A stretch of DNA of 64,000 bases from Bacillus sp. BP-3. Its GTDB lineage: Bacteria; Bacillota; Bacilli; Bacillales; Bacillaceae_G. The translations under genes and the position numbers were made by a program. The notes under the pieces are model-generated. The model saw only the letters and a list, made by a program, of their open reading frames with translations, did no database searches and was not told where the DNA came from. The stretch covers positions 62,001 through 126,000 of the forward strand of contig NZ_JAQOTJ010000007.1 of the NCBI RefSeq assembly GCF_028401955.1, written 5' to 3'. Below, piece after piece: positions 8,176 to 16,593 of the stretch (position 1 is the first letter of the stretch; each line of letters begins with the position of its first letter).

Positions 8176-9845
8176 GTGTATATGAGGCAATTGCAAATGT
8201 TTTAAAAGAAAATGAGATAGATACGGTTTATGGGTTACCAAGTGATGATCTTCAATTGATGAATGCTATTGAAGACTGTGGTATTGAATTTTTAGTTAAT
8301 AAAGATCAGAGAAATGCTGTATTTATGGCAACCGGGTATGCATTAGCTGCCAAAAGACTGGGCGTTTGTATCGTTGGAAAAGGTCCTGCCGTTTCCAATT
8401 GTGTAACAGGATTATTGGAGGCGCATTCTCAAAATGCACCTGTATTAATAATAGCATCTGGAACACGGACTCAGACATATGGAAGCCAAAGGGCTTTCCA
8501 AGAGACGAACCAGATGTCACTTGTATCACCGTTAGTAAAATGGTGTCATCGAGTAGAAACTCCTGATTCTATCGGTTGGGTTTTAAAAAGAGCATTATTT
8601 CTGGCGCTGAATGGAAAACCTGGTCCTATTTATATTGAGATTCCAGAAGATATTGGTGAATTGTATATAAATCTTGAATCAGTACAATTTTCACCAATGC
8701 CTATCTCAAGGACTTTACCTAATTTGAAATGTTTAGATAAAGTGAAAGAAAAATTAGTAGAGTCACAACGTCCTCTTTTGTTACTTGGAGGAGGTAGTAA
8801 AAGTTTAACTGATAATCATTTACTTACTCAGTTTGCAAATACTATAGGCGCTTCAGTATTTGTTACTGCATCTGGAAGAGGAGCATATGATGAGAATCAA
8901 AAGCTGTTTTGTGGATTAGCAGGATTATATTGTCCTAAACAGCTGTTTCCGATTGTACAGGAATCAGATCTTGTAATTACAGTGGGAAGCAAATTAGAGG
9001 AAACGGCTTTGTTTGGCTGGGAACAGGCACTCCGAACGAAAGAAGTAATTCAAATTAACATTGTCGAAGAAGATTTTAACTTGGATTTTAGTGGACTAAG
9101 ACTTGTGGGAGATGTTGGACTGACACTAAAATATCTTATTTCTATAATTCAAGAACCATTGGAAAAAGAAAAGTGGATTGAGCGGATTGAACATCTTAAA
9201 CAAAGTCTATTAGTAGAGAAGGATGAATATCTTCAAAATGCAAATTATTTAAGTGTAGCGCATGTATTAGAAGGTCTACAATTGTATACACCCTCTAATG
9301 CTATATATGTTCATGAAAATGGCTTGCAAGATATGTGGTCCTATTATTTTCCTTATTTAAGCTTAATAGAAGGACAAAATGCAATTGTACCAAGTGAACA
9401 AACAAGCCTAGGTTTTGGAGTAAGTGCTGCAGTCGGAGTAGCTAAGGCTAAGATAAATCAACCAGTTGTAGCCTTCGTTGGTGATGGTGCGTTCAATTTA
9501 TTTCGAAGTGAATTAGAAACTGTTATCAATAACCGAGTACCCGTTATCTATGTGGTATTAAAAAATGGAGGATATGGTTGGTTACAGTTTCAAAATAAAA
9601 ATAAAGAGAGAAAAAATCCACTCTCTTTTGTTAATCCAAGGCTTCCGCTGGTAGGAATAGAGAATCCGCAACTGGAGGTAATCTCTTTGAGAAGTAAAGA
9701 TGACGTAGAAGATATCTTTAAAGATGTTTATAAACAATATAATCAAGGGAAAACAGTTATTCTAGAATGTATGATTCAACTTGAGGATGTTCCAGATTCA
9801 TTAAAAGAAATATATGGAGACTTTCCTAAAAAGGAGGGATTTTAA
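8163..9845 (+). CDS. Thiamine diphosphate-dependent enzyme (acetolactate synthase/decarboxylase-like)
   Basis: A 560-residue three-domain ThDP enzyme overlapping the previous gene by 13 nt. The ThDP/Mg motif is clear: GDGAFN at 440-445 to NGGYG at 468-472. The PYR domain at the N-terminus has GYALA and PVLIIAS as in the acetohydroxyacid synthase family. The glutamate that activates ThDP (HEQ or NEGNA in relatives) is not present: the site reads NKDQRNAVFMATGYA, so the position is Gln49 or, with a one-residue shift, Asp48. The enzyme probably decarboxylates a 2-oxoacid and may ligate the product to an aldehyde (carboligation to an acyloin), using the ALDH product. That partnership is inference. 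Confidence 0.82.
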   Translation: MEQVSVYEAIANVLKENEIDTVYGLPSDDLQLMNAIEDCGIEFLVNKDQRNAVFMATGYALAAKRLGVCIVGKGPAVSNCVTGLLEAHSQNAPVLIIASGTRTQTYGSQRAFQETNQMSLVSPLVKWCHRVETPDSIGWVLKRALFLALNGKPGPIYIEIPEDIGELYINLESVQFSPMPISRTLPNLKCLDKVKEKLVESQRPLLLLGGGSKSLTDNHLLTQFANTIGASVFVTASGRGAYDENQKLFCGLAGLYCPKQLFPIVQESDLVITVGSKLEETALFGWEQALRTKEVIQINIVEEDFNLDFSGLRLVGDVGLTLKYLISIIQEPLEKEKWIERIEHLKQSLLVEKDEYLQNANYLSVAHVLEGLQLYTPSNAIYVHENGLQDMWSYYFPYLSLIEGQNAIVPSEQTSLGFGVSAAVGVAKAKINQPVVAFVGDGAFNLFRSELETVINNRVPVIYVVLKNGGYGWLQFQNKNKERKNPLSFVNPRLPLVGIENPQLEVISLRSKDDVEDIFKDVYKQYNQGKTVILECMIQLEDVPDSLKEIYGDFPKKEGF

Positions 9846-10871
9846 TTGGAAATGGGGACAGTGGACAGAAGGGGTGCTAAGAATGCAAGCGGTCTGGTTA
9901 CACCTGTGACAATACAAGGGATTGGCTCTTATGTACCAGATGAAGTAATTACAAATGACATGCTGACTAGGACTTTAGAAACGACTGATGAATGGATTCA
10001 AACGAAAACAGGTATTAAAGAAAGACGGTTTTTACCAGAGGAACTTGTGACATCAGATATGTGTGTGTATGCTAGCAAGCAGGCAATTAAGGATGCTGGA
10101 ATTTCAGCAGGGGAGCTTGATGCTATCATTCTAACTACGACTACACCAGATCAGAAATTGCCTTCTACGGCACTTATTATAAAAGAGAAAATGGGTGCTA
10201 CTAATGCAATTCCCATCGATTTGAATCAAACAGGATGTGCAGGTGGGATTTTCTCTATTATGTTAGGATCTCATTTGTTACAGAATGAAAATATTCATAA
10301 TGTATTAGTAATTGGGGCAGAAGTGCTATCACGTTGTACGAATCCAGAAGATCGTTCTACAAGAGTATTTTTGGGCGATGCAGCTGGTGCGATGGTCCTT
10401 CAGAAAACGAAAGAGGGAAGTGGTATATTATCCTGGAACATTAATTCCGGGTTATCCAATGCAGTGGAAATTACTGGTGGAGGAACGAAGTCATTACAAA
10501 ATGAAGACATTTATACAAGTCAATTTATTAAAATGAATGGGAGGGAAGTGTGGAAGACGGCTACAAGTAATCTTCCAAATTCTATCTGTTCAGTTATAGA
10601 GCTTGCGGGTCTTGAGGTACAAGATATCGATCACTTCATTATTCATCAAGCTAACTTAAATATTATTAAAGAAGCGATGAATGCTGTAGGAGCTTCGATG
10701 GATAAAACGACTCTTACGGTACAAGAACAGGGGAATACTGGATCAGCAACAATTTTCTCTGCCTTTAATAAGGCTATGAGTGAAAATAAGATCAAACAAG
10801 GGGATTATGTAGTTTTCTCCGCAATTGGAGCTGGTTTTCTTTGGGGTTCAATATGTTTGAAATATATATAA
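9846..10871 (+). CDS. 3-oxoacyl-ACP synthase III (KAS III, FabH-like)
   Basis: A 341-residue KAS III with a TTG start at 9846, directly after the preceding stop, set by AAGGAGGG. The catalytic triad is complete: Cys131 in QTGCAGG, His267 in IIHQAN and Asn297 in QGNTGSA. DEWIQTKTGIKERR is the FabH N-terminal signature. A leader of about 20 residues precedes the normal FabH start. KAS III enzymes condense an acyl-CoA with malonyl-ACP without decarboxylative chain elongation beyond one round. Since no FabF-type synthase is in the operon, a single condensation seems to be planned. Housekeeping fabH genes lie elsewhere in these genomes, so this is a dedicated copy. Confidence 0.9.
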   Translation: MEMGTVDRRGAKNASGLVTPVTIQGIGSYVPDEVITNDMLTRTLETTDEWIQTKTGIKERRFLPEELVTSDMCVYASKQAIKDAGISAGELDAIILTTTTPDQKLPSTALIIKEKMGATNAIPIDLNQTGCAGGIFSIMLGSHLLQNENIHNVLVIGAEVLSRCTNPEDRSTRVFLGDAAGAMVLQKTKEGSGILSWNINSGLSNAVEITGGGTKSLQNEDIYTSQFIKMNGREVWKTATSNLPNSICSVIELAGLEVQDIDHFIIHQANLNIIKEAMNAVGASMDKTTLTVQEQGNTGSATIFSAFNKAMSENKIKQGDYVVFSAIGAGFLWGSICLKYI

Positions 10872-10894
10872 AATGAAGAAAAGGGGTTTGGAAA

Positions 10895-11155
10895 ATGATT
10901 AAATTACAAATAAAAGAGAAACTTGTAGAGATGTATAAGATGTCTATTGATCCTATGGAAATTGGTAATGACACACCTTTATTTGGAAAGGGATCTCCCT
11001 ACGGTCTTGACTCTATGGATGTATTACTCTTTATTAATATTCTTAAGAAAGACTATGAATTAAACATTGGGGCAGTTGACATGGCTGTATTTAAGACTAT
11101 TAATAGTATTGTTAAATATATCGGAGAACAAAAAGGGACAAGTGTAGTCGAATAA
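10895..11155 (+). CDS. Acyl carrier protein
   Basis: An 86-residue carrier protein with the phosphopantetheine serine in GLDSMDVL, flanked by the expected helices. Start ATG at 10895 behind AAAAGGGG. It is diverged from the housekeeping AcpP, with a longer loop before the serine (TPLFGKGSPYG). It is the last gene of the operon and the likely tether for the ligase, acyltransferases, ketoreductase and KAS III upstream. Confidence 0.88.
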   Translation: MIKLQIKEKLVEMYKMSIDPMEIGNDTPLFGKGSPYGLDSMDVLLFINILKKDYELNIGAVDMAVFKTINSIVKYIGEQKGTSVVE

Positions 11156-11220
11156 TAAGAAACCTCCAATTTTTAGAGCTTTTTGAACTGGATCACTGAT
11201 GTGAGACAGGAATAAAACAC

Positions 11221-11340
11221 CTATGCTACCTGTTCCCTATACTCAATCGGGGACAGGTAGTTAAATTTTTAAAACGGTCGTATGTGATTATAATAATGCA
11301 TGAAATAATTCGCCTTTTCTAGCACAATAGAATTTATAAG
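11221..11340 (-). pseudogene. 3' remnant of an IS3-family transposase (orfB)
   Basis: On the minus strand the DNA translates as ...EKANYFMHYYNHIRPF-stop-KFNYLSPIEYREQ..., the typical C-terminus of IS3-family OrfB (YYNxxRPxxxLxYLTPxEYR). One in-frame stop breaks it and nothing recognisable of the DDE core remains upstream. It lies right behind the ACP gene, at the edge of the accessory operon. This is direct evidence of past mobile-element activity at the junction. Confidence 0.75.
11226..11261 (+). terminator. Hairpin able to terminate the biosynthetic operon
   Basis: CTACCTGTTCCC pairs with GGGGACAGGTAG around an 11-nt loop, followed by an AT-rich stretch ending in TTTTT. It lies within the IS3 remnant. 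It is the only strong hairpin after the ACP gene before the repeat region. Confidence 0.5.
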
Positions 11341-11533
11341 GTGTACCTTTTTTTTACAGCTCGCACACTATTTCTTATTAATTAACAGTCATAAAAGTAT
11401 TCCGCAAGAGCTCCAGTCATTTGAACAATGTGTTCACATTGCTGATGCTTTATACAACTATACAAAAAAGATGATGAGCTGATTGAAGAGTGTTTATATC
11501 TTTGGTTTTGCGATTGTAGCATATTTTAGTAAG
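11341..11533 (+). pseudogene. Unidentified gene remnant upstream of the repeat block
   Basis: No intact gene. From about 11388 the + strand reads SHKSIPQELQSFEQCVHIADALYNYTKK, and after a one-base shift DDELIEECLYLWFCDCS and a stop. This looks like the frameshifted 3' end of a real protein gene, possibly what stood beside yvcI before the accessory operon arrived. I do not recognise the family. Confidence 0.3.
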
Positions 11534-11577
11534 AAATAAGTGATTGAGGGGGAGCCCTCGGTCGCTTATTTTTTTTG
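11534..11577 (+). terminator. Strong rho-independent terminator
   Basis: AATAAGTGATTGAGGG pairs with CCCTCGGTCGCTTATT and is followed by eight T. It sits behind the gene remnant and in front of the repeat block, so it probably once ended that gene. Confidence 0.85.
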
Positions 11578-11602
11578 TTTGTAAAAGATTAAAGACCTTA
11601 AA

Positions 11603-11760
11603 AAACTTAAAACCCACTTTTTTTAGGTGGGCAAGAGCGACTGGCCGTGCATAGAAGCGGTCAGGGCTTATTTCTGCCACATGCGTGGTTTGAAACAAAA
11701 GGGAGTTAGCGAGTAGAGGTCATGTTTTGTTGTACATGGCAGCGACTTGTATGTTGAGAA
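11603..11760. repeat. Interspersed repeat, copy A
   Basis: Begins with a terminator-like hairpin (CCCACTTTTTTTAGGTGGG). It continues with GAAGCGGTCAGGGCTTATTTC, TGCCACATGCGTGGTTTGAAAC and AGGGAGTTAGCGAGTAGAGGTC motifs. The same order recurs at 11761-11880 with small changes, and partial copies lie at 16594-16660 and 35580-35690. It fits a B. cereus-group noncoding repeat family; which named bcr class is not certain. Confidence 0.7.
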
Positions 11761-11880
11761 ACCGTCATGCCCCCTCTTTTTTGGGGGAGGCCGAGCCGTG
11801 TATCGAAGCGGTTAGGGCTTATTTCTGCCACGTGCGGGGTTTGAAGTAAAGGGAGTTAGCGAGTAGGGGTCCTTCGTTGT
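11761..11880. repeat. Interspersed repeat, copy B
   Basis: A second, tandemly placed copy of the preceding repeat: hairpin CCCCCTCTTTTTTGGGGGAGG, then GAAGCGGTTAGGGCTTATTTC, TGCCACGTGCGGGGTTTGAAG and GGGAGTTAGCGAGTAGGGGTCC. Its end supplies the -35 box of the yvcI promoter. Confidence 0.7.
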
Positions 11881-11905
11881 GGCAAACTGTATTTGATAGT
11901 ATAAT
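11877..11905 (+). promoter_or_regulatory. SigA-type promoter of the yvcI-crh operon
   Basis: TTGTGG at 11877-11882, a 17-bp spacer and a perfect TATAAT at 11900-11905, about 50 bp ahead of yvcI. The -35 box lies at the very end of repeat copy B, so this repeat contributes to the operon's promoter. Confidence 0.6.
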
Positions 11906-11956
11906 GAAGGAAGTATATAATGGGGATTTCTCCGTTAGTAGCTGAGGTGAAGAAGT

Positions 11957-12415
11957 TTGCAAAGAGTGACAAACTGTGTGTTAATTAAGGATAATGAAGT
12001 TCTCCTATTACAAAAGCCTCGTCGAAATTGGTGGGTTGCTCCAGGCGGTAAGATGGAGCGCGGGGAAACAGTAAGAGAATCGGTTGTTCGCGAATATCGC
12101 GAAGAAACGGGTATTTATTTGAAAAATCCAGCATTAAAAGGTGTCTTCACTTTCGTAATCCAAGAAGGAGACAAGGTAGTTTCCGAATGGATGATGTTTT
12201 CTTTCTTAGCGACAGATTTTGCAGGAGAAAATAAACTGCAAAGCGAAGAAGGGATAATAGGCTGGCATACATTTGATAAGATTGATGAGCTGCCAATGGC
12301 ACCGGGAGATCATCATATTATTGATTATTTAATTAAAGGAAATGGTATTATTTACGGTACATTTGTATATACACCAGATTTTGAATTGCTTTCGTATCGG
12401 TTAGATCCAAGTTAA
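11957..12415 (+). CDS. yvcI: Nudix hydrolase YvcI
   Basis: A 152-residue Nudix protein with a TTG start, chosen from the GAGGTGAAG ribosome site. The Nudix box is visible: GKMERGETVRESVVREYREETGI (pattern Gx5Ex7REUxEExGU). The family hydrolyses nucleoside diphosphates linked to another group; the substrate of YvcI is not established from sequence. It opens the conserved yvcI-rapZ-yvcK-whiA-crh operon of Firmicutes. In other members of the group I would expect trxB or a TPR gene upstream; here the accessory locus stands there. Confidence 0.9.
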   Translation: MQRVTNCVLIKDNEVLLLQKPRRNWWVAPGGKMERGETVRESVVREYREETGIYLKNPALKGVFTFVIQEGDKVVSEWMMFSFLATDFAGENKLQSEEGIIGWHTFDKIDELPMAPGDHHIIDYLIKGNGIIYGTFVYTPDFELLSYRLDPS

Positions 12416-12430
12416 ATCATGAGGGGGGAT

Positions 12431-13315
12431 ATGATGGACGCGCATAATGATATTAAAATGGTTATTATTACAGGAATGTCCGGAGCGGGAAAAACGGTTG
12501 CCTTGCAGAGTTTTGAAGATCTAGGATATTTTTGTGTAGATAATTTACCGCCTATGTTGTTGCCGAAGTTTGTTGAATTAATGGCAGACTCGAAAGGTAA
12601 AATGAATAAAGTAGCGCTCGGTATTGATTTACGTGGGCGAGAGTTCTTTGATCACTTGTGGGGAGCGCTTGATGATTTAACAGAACGCACATGGATTATT
12701 CCGCATATTTTATTCTTAGATGCAAGAGATAGTACACTTGTAACTCGTTATAAAGAAACAAGGCGTTCACATCCGCTTGCTCCAACGGGTCTCCCGTTAA
12801 AAGGAATAGAAGCAGAGCGTTCGTTATTAACAGATATGAAGGCGCGTGCGAATATTGTACTTGATACGTCGGAACTAAAGCCGAAAGAGCTAAGAGAAAA
12901 GATTATTCAATTATTCTCAACTGAGGGTGAACAAGCATTTCGTGTAAACGTAATGTCATTTGGATTTAAATATGGTATTCCAATTGATGCTGATTTAGTA
13001 TTTGATGTTCGTTTTTTACCAAATCCATACTATATTCCACATATGAAGCCATTAACAGGTCTTGACGAGGAAGTATCGTCATATGTGCTGAAATTTAATG
13101 AAACGCACAAATTTTTAGAGAAGTTAACAGACCTTATTTCCTTTATGCTTCCGCATTATAAGCGCGAAGGGAAAAGTCAGCTTGTTATTGCTATCGGATG
13201 TACAGGAGGACAACATCGATCTGTTACACTTGCAGAATATTTAACGAAACATTTGAAGCAAGAATATACAACTCATGTATCTCATCGTGATGTGGAGAAG
13301 AGAAAGGGACATTAA
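12431..13315 (+). CDS. rapZ: RNase adapter/nucleotide-binding protein RapZ (YvcJ)
   Basis: A 294-residue P-loop protein. The Walker A loop is GMSGAGKT near the N-terminus and the C-terminal domain ends in the conserved [10 protein letters not shown] ... [14 protein letters not shown] place the start at ATG 12431 (or 12434, better spaced) rather than the ATG at 12419, because GAGGGGGG lies between them. In E. coli RapZ steers RNase E to the GlmZ RNA. In Bacillus YvcJ binds and hydrolyses GTP and affects competence. It is co-transcribed with yvcK, four nt downstream. Confidence 0.93.
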   Translation: MMDAHNDIKMVIITGMSGAGKTVALQSFEDLGYFCVDNLPPMLLPKFVELMADSKGKMNKVALGIDLRGREFFDHLWGALDDLTERTWIIPHILFLDARDSTLVTRYKETRRSHPLAPTGLPLKGIEAERSLLTDMKARANIVLDTSELKPKELREKIIQLFSTEGEQAFRVNVMSFGFKYGIPIDADLVFDVRFLPNPYYIPHMKPLTGLDEEVSSYVLKFNETHKFLEKLTDLISFMLPHYKREGKSQLVIAIGCTGGQHRSVTLAEYLTKHLKQEYTTHVSHRDVEKRKGH

Positions 13316-13318
13316 GAG

Positions 13319-14272
13319 ATGGGAAAAGAGAGGAAGCCGAAAATCGTTATTATGGGAGGCGGAACGGGTTTATCCGTTTTGTTGCGTGGTTTAAAAAAGT
13401 ATCCTGTTGACATTACAGCGATTGTAACGGTTGCTGATGATGGGGGAAGTTCTGGGAGACTTCGTGATGAGTTAGAAATTCCACCTCCTGGAGACATTCG
13501 TAACGTACTTGTTGCATTGTCAGATGTGGAGCCTCTTGTGGAGGCGTTATTTCAGCATCGCTTTACATCGGGAGAAGGATTAACAGGACATGCGCTTGGC
13601 AATTTATTGTTAGCTGGAATGACAGCTATTACAGGTGATTTCTTTCATGCCATTACGGAAACGAGTAAAGTGTTAAATGTCAGAGGACGTGTACTTCCAG
13701 CTGCAAATCAAAGTGTTGTTTTGCATGCAGAATTGGAAGATGGTCAAATTGTAAGCGGAGAATCGAAAATTCCGTATTATGGTAAAAAAATTAACCGTGT
13801 CTTTTTAACACCGGGGGAAGTAGAACCGCTTCATGAAACGTTAATGGAAATTCAAAAAGCAGATTTACTTGTATTTGGACCAGGAAGTTTGTATACAAGC
13901 ATTTTGCCAAATTTAATGGTGAAAAAAATCGGGGATGCAGTTCTTCAAGCGAAAGCGAAGAAAGCATATGTTTGTAATGTTATGACCCAAGCTGGTGAAA
14001 CAATGGGATATACAGCGTTTGACCATGTGAAAGCATTGCATGATCATCTTGGAGAAGCGTTTATTGATACAGCAATTGTAAACGATGAATTAATTCCATC
14101 TAAACTATTAGGACGTTATGCAGAAGAAATGTCGGAGCAGGTTGCAATTGATGAAGAATGTTTTGACGCACATAATATTAAGTTGATTAAAGGTTGTTTA
14201 GCAAAGTATGATGATCGCGTTGTTCGTCATGATACGATAAAATTGGCTTCGATTTTATATTCATTAATATAA
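13319..14272 (+). CDS. yvcK: Gluconeogenesis factor YvcK/CofD-like protein
   Basis: A 317-residue protein of the YvcK subgroup of the CofD fold. The N-terminus KIVIMGGGTGLSVLLRGLK is the UDP-sugar-binding loop, followed by VTVADDGGSSGRLR and PPPGDIRN. In B. subtilis YvcK is needed for growth on gluconeogenic carbon sources and for proper PBP1 localisation, and binds UDP-GlcNAc. Here it lies within the standard operon, four nt after rapZ. Length and motifs are normal. Confidence 0.94.
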   Translation: MGKERKPKIVIMGGGTGLSVLLRGLKKYPVDITAIVTVADDGGSSGRLRDELEIPPPGDIRNVLVALSDVEPLVEALFQHRFTSGEGLTGHALGNLLLAGMTAITGDFFHAITETSKVLNVRGRVLPAANQSVVLHAELEDGQIVSGESKIPYYGKKINRVFLTPGEVEPLHETLMEIQKADLLVFGPGSLYTSILPNLMVKKIGDAVLQAKAKKAYVCNVMTQAGETMGYTAFDHVKALHDHLGEAFIDTAIVNDELIPSKLLGRYAEEMSEQVAIDEECFDAHNIKLIKGCLAKYDDRVVRHDTIKLASILYSLI

Positions 14273-14373
14273 AATCAAAGCTTGAAAAAGCTTGCATGGT
14301 ATAAGGCGTTACTTCTTTGAGGTAGCGCTACAAATTCATTTAGGGTAGTAAGTATTGCTAGGAGGTGAAACTG

Positions 14374-15324
14374 TTGTCCTTTGCATCAGAAACAAAGAAG
14401 GAGCTAACAAAGCTCGAAATGAAGGAATGCTGCGAGAAGGCAGAATTGTCAGCATTACTTCGTATGAACGGTTCACTCTCCTTTTCAAACCGTCGTGTAA
14501 TCATTGACATTCAAACGGAAAACGCAGCGATTGCACGGAGAATTTATACATTATTAAAAAAAGGATATAACGTGACAGTTGAGCTACTTGTGCGTAAGAA
14601 AATGCGCTTAAAGAAAAATAATGTGTACATCGTTCGTTTAGTTGAAAAAGCGCGTGAAATTTTATTAGATTTGCACATTGTACGAGAGGATTTTTCGTTT
14701 ATTCGTGATATTTCAAAAGAATTAATTGAGAAAAAGTGTTGTAAACGTTCGTACTTACGCGGAGCGTTTTTAGCCGGCGGTTCTGTTAATAATCCGGAAA
14801 CATCATCGTATCATTTAGAAGTTTTCTCGTTATACAAGGAACATAATGATGCAATATGTGAACTGATGAATGAATTTGCGTTAAACAGTAAGACGTTAGA
14901 AAGGCGAAAAGGGTACATTACGTATTTAAAGGAAGCCGAAAAGATTACTGAGTTCTTAAATATTATTGGGGCTCATAGCGCCCTTTTAAGGTTTGAAGAT
15001 ATTCGTATTGTGCGAGATATGCGTAATTCTGTAAATCGTCTTGTGAACTGTGAAACAGCAAACTTAAATAAAACGATTGGTGCAGCTTTAAGACAAATTG
15101 AAAACATTCGTTATATTGAAAAGACTGTTGGACTTGATTTTTTACCAGATAAATTACGTGAAATCGCAGAACTGCGTATCAATTATCAAGATGTTACATT
15201 GAAAGAACTAGGGGAAATGGTATCTGGGGGAAACATTAGTAAATCGGGTATTAATCATCGTTTGCGTAAAATTGATGACATTGCGGAGAAATTACGCGCC
15301 GGTGAAGCGGTTGTAAAAAAATAA
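14374..15324 (+). CDS. whiA: DNA-binding protein WhiA
   Basis: A 316-residue WhiA. The start is TTG 14374 ([12 protein letters not shown], the family N-terminus), set by GGAGGTG; an in-frame GTG at 14365 overlaps that ribosome site. Two LAGLIDADG-like homing-endonuclease domains (around GSLSFSNRR and [13 protein letters not shown]) are followed by a C-terminal helix-turn-helix ([26 protein letters not shown]). WhiA affects cell division and chromosome segregation in Bacillus. It lies between yvcK and crh as expected. Confidence 0.95.
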   Translation: MSFASETKKELTKLEMKECCEKAELSALLRMNGSLSFSNRRVIIDIQTENAAIARRIYTLLKKGYNVTVELLVRKKMRLKKNNVYIVRLVEKAREILLDLHIVREDFSFIRDISKELIEKKCCKRSYLRGAFLAGGSVNNPETSSYHLEVFSLYKEHNDAICELMNEFALNSKTLERRKGYITYLKEAEKITEFLNIIGAHSALLRFEDIRIVRDMRNSVNRLVNCETANLNKTIGAALRQIENIRYIEKTVGLDFLPDKLREIAELRINYQDVTLKELGEMVSGGNISKSGINHRLRKIDDIAEKLRAGEAVVKK

Positions 15325-15345
15325 AAGGCAAAGGGGAATGGGACA

Positions 15346-15603
15346 GTGGTTCAAAAACGGATAGAGGTGCTGTTGAAAACTGGATTACAAGCACGTCCGG
15401 CAGCGTTGTTTGTACAAGAAGCAAATCGTTTTCAATCTGATATTTTTATGGAGAAAGATGGGAAAACAGTTAATGCTAAAAGTATTATGGGGATTATGAG
15501 CTTAGCTGTTGGATCCGGATGTGAAGTTACGATTACAACAGAAGGATCAGATGAGACAGAAGCATTAGCAGCGCTTGTTGCTTATGTACAAAAAGAACAG
15601 TAA
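15346..15603 (+). CDS. crh: Catabolite repression HPr-like protein Crh
   Basis: An 85-residue HPr paralogue with a GTG start after AAGGGGAATGGG. Position 15 is glutamine (TGLQARPAA) where HPr has the phosphorylatable histidine, which defines Crh. Ser46 in NAKSIMG, the HPrK/P target, is kept. Crh-Ser46-P is a co-effector of CcpA in carbon catabolite repression. This matters here because cre-like sites are visible at the cytolysin and cidAB promoters further along. It ends the yvcI operon. Confidence 0.95.
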   Translation: MVQKRIEVLLKTGLQARPAALFVQEANRFQSDIFMEKDGKTVNAKSIMGIMSLAVGSGCEVTITTEGSDETEALAALVAYVQKEQ

Positions 15604-15633
15604 AAAGCTATCGCGAATGTGCGATAGCTTTTT
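15603..15633 (+). terminator. Terminator of the yvcI-crh operon
   Basis: AAAAAGCTATCGC pairs with GCGATAGCTTTTT around ATGT-type loop bases, starting at the crh stop codon; the T run is part of the stem. Confidence 0.9.
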
Positions 15634-15678
15634 ACTGTACGTGGAGTGTCTGTGGCTGTCGAACGTGGTCGAAGGATC

Positions 15679-15790
15679 TTTATCCTGCTATTCGTGGGCA
15701 GTAAAGACCGGGAAATCACGTGGAAGAAAACTGCCCGTAAAGGCCCGATTGGGCAAGCTTTCCATCAATGAGAAAAGCGCTGATAAATGA
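15679..15790. repeat. bcr-type interspersed repeat
   Basis: Contains CTTTATCCTGCTATTCGTGG and GGGCAGTAAAGACC, then the partly inverted half ACTGCCCGTAAAGGCCCGAT and CTTTCCATCAATG. The same core recurs near 19700, 35693 and 51625. It matches the conserved core of B. cereus-group bcr repeats as I remember them (bcr1-like). It lies between the convergent crh and clpP genes. Confidence 0.7.
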
Positions 15791-15820
15791 AAAAGAGCTA
15801 TCATGAATGATAGCTCTTTT
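15791..15820. terminator. Bidirectional terminator, clpP side
   Basis: AAAAGAGCTATCA pairs with TGATAGCTCTTTT around TGAA. It is symmetrical and lies 11 nt after the clpP stop on the minus strand. Confidence 0.9.
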
Positions 15821-15830
15821 GTATACGCGA

Positions 15831-16412
15831 TTAACGGTTTGTAAAGATTTTATCAATTAAGCCGTATTCTAACGCTTTTTCTGCTGTCATGAAGTTGTCA
15901 CGCTCTGTGTCGCGTTCAATTACTTCTAAATCTTGACCTGTACGCTCAGCAAGAATTTTGTTTAGCTTATCGCGTAAGAATAGGATACGTTTTGCAGCGA
16001 TTTCGATTTCCGTCGCTTGTCCTTGTGCACCGCCAAGTGGTTGATGAATCATAACTTCACTGTTTGGAAGCGCGAAACGTTTTCCTTTTTCACCAGCTGC
16101 AAGTAAGAAAGCACCCATAGATGCAGCCATGCCGATGCAAATTGTAGATACGTTTGGTTTAATGAATTGCATTGTATCGTAAATTGCCATACCTGCTGTA
16201 ATAGATCCGCCAGGACTGTTGATATATAGATGAATATCCTTTTCTGGGTCTTGTGATTCTAAGAATAAAAGCTGAGAAACGATTGAGTTTGCTACGTTGT
16301 CATCAATTGCGCTGCCAAGCATGATGATGCGGTCTTTTAATAAACGAGAGTAAATATCGTAAGCACGTTCCCCGCGATTTGTTTGTTCAATAACTGTAGG
16401 AATTAAATTCAT
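15831..16412 (-). CDS. clpP: ATP-dependent Clp protease proteolytic subunit ClpP
   Basis: A 193-residue serine protease of normal length, forming the tetradecameric chamber used with ClpX, ClpC or ClpE ATPases. The triad is visible: Ser98 in GMAASMGAF, His123 in MIHQPLGG and Asp172 in ERDNF. Start ATG with GGAGGAAG upstream. It stands alone and is transcribed against the crh operon. Upstream is a SigA promoter overlapped by a CtsR box, so it belongs to the class III heat-shock regulon. Confidence 0.97.
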   Translation of the reverse strand: MNLIPTVIEQTNRGERAYDIYSRLLKDRIIMLGSAIDDNVANSIVSQLLFLESQDPEKDIHLYINSPGGSITAGMAIYDTMQFIKPNVSTICIGMAASMGAFLLAAGEKGKRFALPNSEVMIHQPLGGAQGQATEIEIAAKRILFLRDKLNKILAERTGQDLEVIERDTERDNFMTAEKALEYGLIDKIFTNR

Positions 16413-16447
16413 GTGTAACTTCCTCCTTTAACACATTTGTTAGTTTT

Positions 16448-16477
16448 ATAATACAATTATGGTCAATAAAGGTCAAA
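16448..16477 (-). promoter_or_regulatory. clpP promoter with CtsR operator
   Basis: On the + strand 16461-16477 reads GGTCAATAAAGGTCAAA, a tandem heptad that fits the CtsR consensus RGTCAAAnAnRGTCAAA with one mismatch. On the minus strand the same DNA supplies TTGACC (-35, 16471-16476), a 17-bp spacer and TATTAT (-10, 16448-16453). The operator thus covers the -35 box and spacer, the usual layout for CtsR repression. Confidence 0.9.
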
Positions 16478-16593
16478 CGAAACCACTTCAGTTTTAAAAA
16501 ATATGTAGGTGTATCATGTTAATTCGCTATAAATAAGGAATTCCCTTCTTCTGTACCTTCCTCATCATAACCGAATTGTATGAATTTAAACAT

